DNA of 16,481 bases. It comes from Synergistaceae bacterium (GTDB taxonomy: Bacteria > Synergistota > Synergistia > Synergistales > Thermovirgaceae). Within the stretch, counting starts at the first letter, position 1. Each line of letters begins with the position of its first letter. The notes under the pieces were generated by a model. It made no database searches. It was not told where the DNA came from and worked only from the letters and a program-made list of their open reading frames with translations. The position numbers and the translations under genes were made by a program. Below are positions 14,252 through 16,481 of the stretch, piece by piece. The stretch covers positions 44,916-61,396 of the forward strand of contig DMCT01000033.1 in assembly GCA_003446665.1 (NCBI GenBank), in the 5' to 3' direction.

Positions 14252-15199
14252 TTATTCACTCCCGACCATACTATGGACAAAAATTTCCGCTTCTTCGGGT
14301 GTTCCGACGGTAACCGTCTTCACACCTTTAACGGTACGGCGGATAAGCCCCGAAAGTACCGAACCAGGCCCAATCTCTGCAAAGGTATCCACTCCCATGG
14401 AAAACAGGAAATCTACGGTATCCTGCCATAATACAGGGCTATAGGTCTGAAGATACAATGATCGTTTTATCTCCCGTACATCCTCCACAGGCTTTGCGGA
14501 AACGTTGGTAACCACGGGCCACTCCGGTTTTCGCCATGTACATTCTTCGAAGGCTTCCTGTAACTTTTGGGCTACAGGTTCCATAAGCCTGCAATGAAAA
14601 GGCGCACTGACTTTGAGTTTTACAGCCTTTTTCGCGCCGCCTTCTTTGGCTAAAATCATCGCTTTTTCTACGGCTTCCGTTTCTCCGGATATGACTATCT
14701 GGCCCGGAGCATTGAAATTTGCAGCTTCACAAACACCTTCAGGTGAGATTTGCTCACATATTTCATAGACTTTTTTACGGTCAATTCCCAGTAAAGCCGC
14801 CATCGTCCCTTTGCCCAGCGGAACCGCTTCCTGCATGAGGCGCCCCCTGAGATGGACAAGGCGCACCCCTTCCTCAAGACCTAGAGTACCGGCCGCAACA
14901 AGAGCCGAATACTCTCCAAGGCTATGGCCTGCCACATAGGCCGGATTCGGCACGTAACCGAACTCTTCCTTCAGGGCGAAGTAGGCAGCCAGGCTTACCG
15001 TGAGTATTGCAGGTTGAGCAAACTCCGTTTTTTGCAGCTCTTCTTCGGGCCCTTCTAGAATAAGCTTGCTGAGTTCGAAACCTAGGGCATCATCCACACG
15101 TTCGAAGACACGCCGGGAAGATTTATAGCTTTCTATGAGCAAGCGCCCCATACCCGTTTCCTGGGAGCCTTGTCCGGGAAACACCATAGCGTAAGACAT
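14252..15199 (-). CDS. fabD: Malonyl-CoA:ACP transacylase
   Basis: Transfers malonyl from CoA to ACP, supplying the extender unit. The nucleophile is Ser93 in GHSLGEYSAL (91-100), with Arg118 and His202 (SAPFHCRLM) completing the site. FPGQGSQ at 7-13 is the N-terminal signature. At 315 residues the length is usual. ATG 15199 has GAGAGG about 9 nt upstream and lies 14 nt after fabK. Confidence 0.97.
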   Translation of the reverse strand: MSYAMVFPGQGSQETGMGRLLIESYKSSRRVFERVDDALGFELSKLILEGPEEELQKTEFAQPAILTVSLAAYFALKEEFGYVPNPAYVAGHSLGEYSALVAAGTLGLEEGVRLVHLRGRLMQEAVPLGKGTMAALLGIDRKKVYEICEQISPEGVCEAANFNAPGQIVISGETEAVEKAMILAKEGGAKKAVKLKVSAPFHCRLMEPVAQKLQEAFEECTWRKPEWPVVTNVSAKPVEDVREIKRSLYLQTYSPVLWQDTVDFLFSMGVDTFAEIGPGSVLSGLIRRTVKGVKTVTVGTPEEAEIFVHSMVGSE

Positions 15200-15213
15200 T
15201 TAGTCAATACCTC

Positions 15214-16164
15214 TCATTCAAAGAGATTATGCTGCAGGAACCGCAGGACGTCAGTAGTTTTCCCGAACATTTCACGAATGATTTTTTCAGCCGGCTCGAC
15301 TGAACATACCAGCCCTGCAGACTGTCCCGCCATAACGGACCCCCACTCGACGTCACCGTCGATGACAGCCGCCTTCAACTTGCCCGTTCCGAATGCCTCC
15401 AGTTCTTCCACGGGTGTACCTCTTTTTTCAAGCTCCTGAAATTCTTTCGTAAACTTGTTTTGGATGCACCGGACTGGATGTCCCGTAGATATTCCTGTTA
15501 CAACGGTGCTTCTGTCTCTTGCATCTATAATTTCGCGCTTGTAGGCATCATGAGCTCTCGATTCGCTGCAACAGGCAAACCTCGTTCCGACCTGAACTCC
15601 TTCTGCCCCCAAAGCGAAAGCCGCTACTACGCCACGCTCGTCTGCTATGCCTCCTGCTGCGATAACGGGTATATCTACGGTATCCACGATTTGCGGCACG
15701 AGGACCATGCTCGTAATTTCCCCTATATGTCCCCCTGCTTCCATCCCCTCGGCAATAACCGCATCCGCGCCTTGCCGCGCGACACGTTTGGCGTGTGCTG
15801 TAGAGGCTATGACAGGAAGTATTTTTGTCCCCAGGGGTTTCAGCCTTTCTATAACCTTTCCTGGGCTTCCGGCTCCGGTAGTAACTACGGGAACCCTCTG
15901 CCTGGCGACGACTTCCACGGCATCATCCGCCGTCGGCGACATAAGCATTATGTTCACGGCGAAAGGTTTGTCTGTCAGTGTTTTCGCTTTTTGGATTTCC
16001 TTTTCCAGAAGCTCCGGCGGCATACTACCTGCAGCTATAACTCCAAGCCCTCCCCCGTTGCTTACAGCTGCAGCAAGCTGGGCGTCTGCGACCCAAGCCA
16101 TACCCCCTTGAAGAATGGGATATTCGATGCCCAGGAGTTTTTTCACTCGGTTATTTTTAAGCAT
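15214..16164 (-). CDS. fabK: Enoyl-ACP reductase II, FMN type
   Basis: NADH-dependent flavoprotein that reduces trans-2-enoyl-ACP, replacing FabI; of the 2-nitropropane dioxygenase-like TIM-barrel family. Blocks seen: PILQGGMAWVAD at the N-terminus, GGGLGVIA (37-44), and AEGMEAGGHIGE (138-149) with His146, equal to catalytic His144 of the pneumococcal enzyme. The FMN-phosphate region IPVIAAGGIAD and GVQVGTRFACC follows. ATG 16164 with GAGGTG 7 nt upstream gives 316 residues; a TTG at 16179 would overlap that ribosome site. Its place between fabH and fabD supports FabK over other family members. FabK enzymes are known to be insensitive to triclosan. Confidence 0.93.
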   Translation of the reverse strand: MLKNNRVKKLLGIEYPILQGGMAWVADAQLAAAVSNGGGLGVIAAGSMPPELLEKEIQKAKTLTDKPFAVNIMLMSPTADDAVEVVARQRVPVVTTGAGSPGKVIERLKPLGTKILPVIASTAHAKRVARQGADAVIAEGMEAGGHIGEITSMVLVPQIVDTVDIPVIAAGGIADERGVVAAFALGAEGVQVGTRFACCSESRAHDAYKREIIDARDRSTVVTGISTGHPVRCIQNKFTKEFQELEKRGTPVEELEAFGTGKLKAAVIDGDVEWGSVMAGQSAGLVCSVEPAEKIIREMFGKTTDVLRFLQHNLFE

Positions 16165-16175
16165 TGCAAAACACC

Positions 16176-16481
16176 TCAAATCTGCAACAATATGGCACCA
16201 TAAGTCATACCGGCTCCGAAACTGGCAAGCATGACCTTGTCGCCTTTTTTAAGCTTACCGCTTTCAATCCCCTCATGGAGAGCCAAAAAAACAGAAGCGG
16301 CTGAGGTATTTCCATACTTGTCCAGGTTCACGATCGATTTTTCCGGGTCGACTTTCAATCTTTTCTGGATACCTTCGATAATCCGTATGTTCGCCTGATG
16401 AAAGATCCAACAGTCCACGTCCCTGGGTTCCACGTGGGCATCATGACACACCTTTTTCAAAAAACCCGGCAAAACGGTGTT
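16176..16481 (-). CDS. fabH: 3-oxoacyl-ACP synthase III, C-terminal part
   Basis: Starts fatty-acid synthesis by condensing acetyl-CoA (or a branched acyl-CoA) with malonyl-ACP. Only the last 101 codons are in the window; the N-terminus and the active-site cysteine lie beyond the right edge. The active-site His appears in WIFHQANIRII and the Asn in DKYGNTSAAS, and the end is LASFGAGMTYGAILL, as in FabH. The stop lies 11 nt before fabK, so it belongs to the same operon. Confidence 0.95.
   Translation of the reverse strand, partial: NTVLPGFLKKVCHDAHVEPRDVDCWIFHQANIRIIEGIQKRLKVDPEKSIVNLDKYGNTSAASVFLALHEGIESGKLKKGDKVMLASFGAGMTYGAILLQI

Noticed and set aside
15460..16203. Plus-strand open frame of 247 codons opposite fabK
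   Set aside because: Rich in Cys, Tyr, Arg and His with no domain pattern, and lying over fabK; a shadow frame.
1..16481. CRISPR arrays, tRNA or rRNA genes, insertion sequences, phage genes or attachment sites
   Set aside because: I saw no repeat-spacer pattern, cloverleaf, transposase, integrase or flanking duplication; gene content is conserved housekeeping.

Overview
The window reads as core chromosome of a diderm (outer-membrane-bearing) anaerobe. My best guess is the phylum Synergistota, from three things: a Firmicute-like fab cluster using FabK as enoyl reductase, a PyrR-led pyr operon with class 1B dihydroorotate dehydrogenase (PyrD plus PyrK), and a MlaE-type lipid-transport permease beside an exported SpoIVB-family (S55) protein. 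The taxon is an inference; no rRNA or tRNA gene is present to confirm it. Almost every base is coding, and no stretch over 300 bases lacks a gene. The longest gap is the leader between rnc and pyrR (about 170 nt), which is densely structured.

Layout, in the transcription order of the minus strand (right to left). (1) 16481-11192: fatty-acid synthesis genes fabH (cut by the window edge), fabK, fabD, fabG, acpP, fabF, then rnc (RNase III). A 68-nt nested hairpin fills most of the acpP-fabF gap. (2) 11201-11019: promoter, a LacI/CcpA-type operator palindrome lying on the last codons of rnc, and a leader RNA with a strong intrinsic terminator and a matching antiterminator. (3) 11018-4312: pyrR, pyrB, pyrC, pyrK, pyrD, pyrF, pyrE, with stop/start overlaps or short gaps throughout, ending in a TroA/ZnuA-like exported protein that lacks the usual metal-ligand histidines. 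(4) 3195-1: prfB (release factor 2, with the +1 programmed frameshift), an S55 peptidase-family protein, and the start of a MlaE permease. The only plus-strand gene is birA (3314-4315), divergent from prfB and convergent with the pyr operon.

How the genes work together: FabD/FabH/FabK/FabG/FabF and ACP carry out initiation and elongation of fatty acids; no dehydratase (fabZ/fabA) is visible here. BirA biotinylates the acetyl-CoA carboxylase carrier that supplies malonyl-CoA. PyrB, C, D/K, E and F take carbamoyl phosphate plus aspartate to UMP, with PyrR as the probable sensor acting on the leader attenuator. The prfB operon couples a translation factor to envelope genes.

Most of this is conserved housekeeping. 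The parts worth a second look are regulatory or orphan: the pyr attenuator and its overlapping operator, the degenerate TroA-like protein at the pyr operon end, the acpP-fabF RNA structure, and the S55 protein tied to MlaE.
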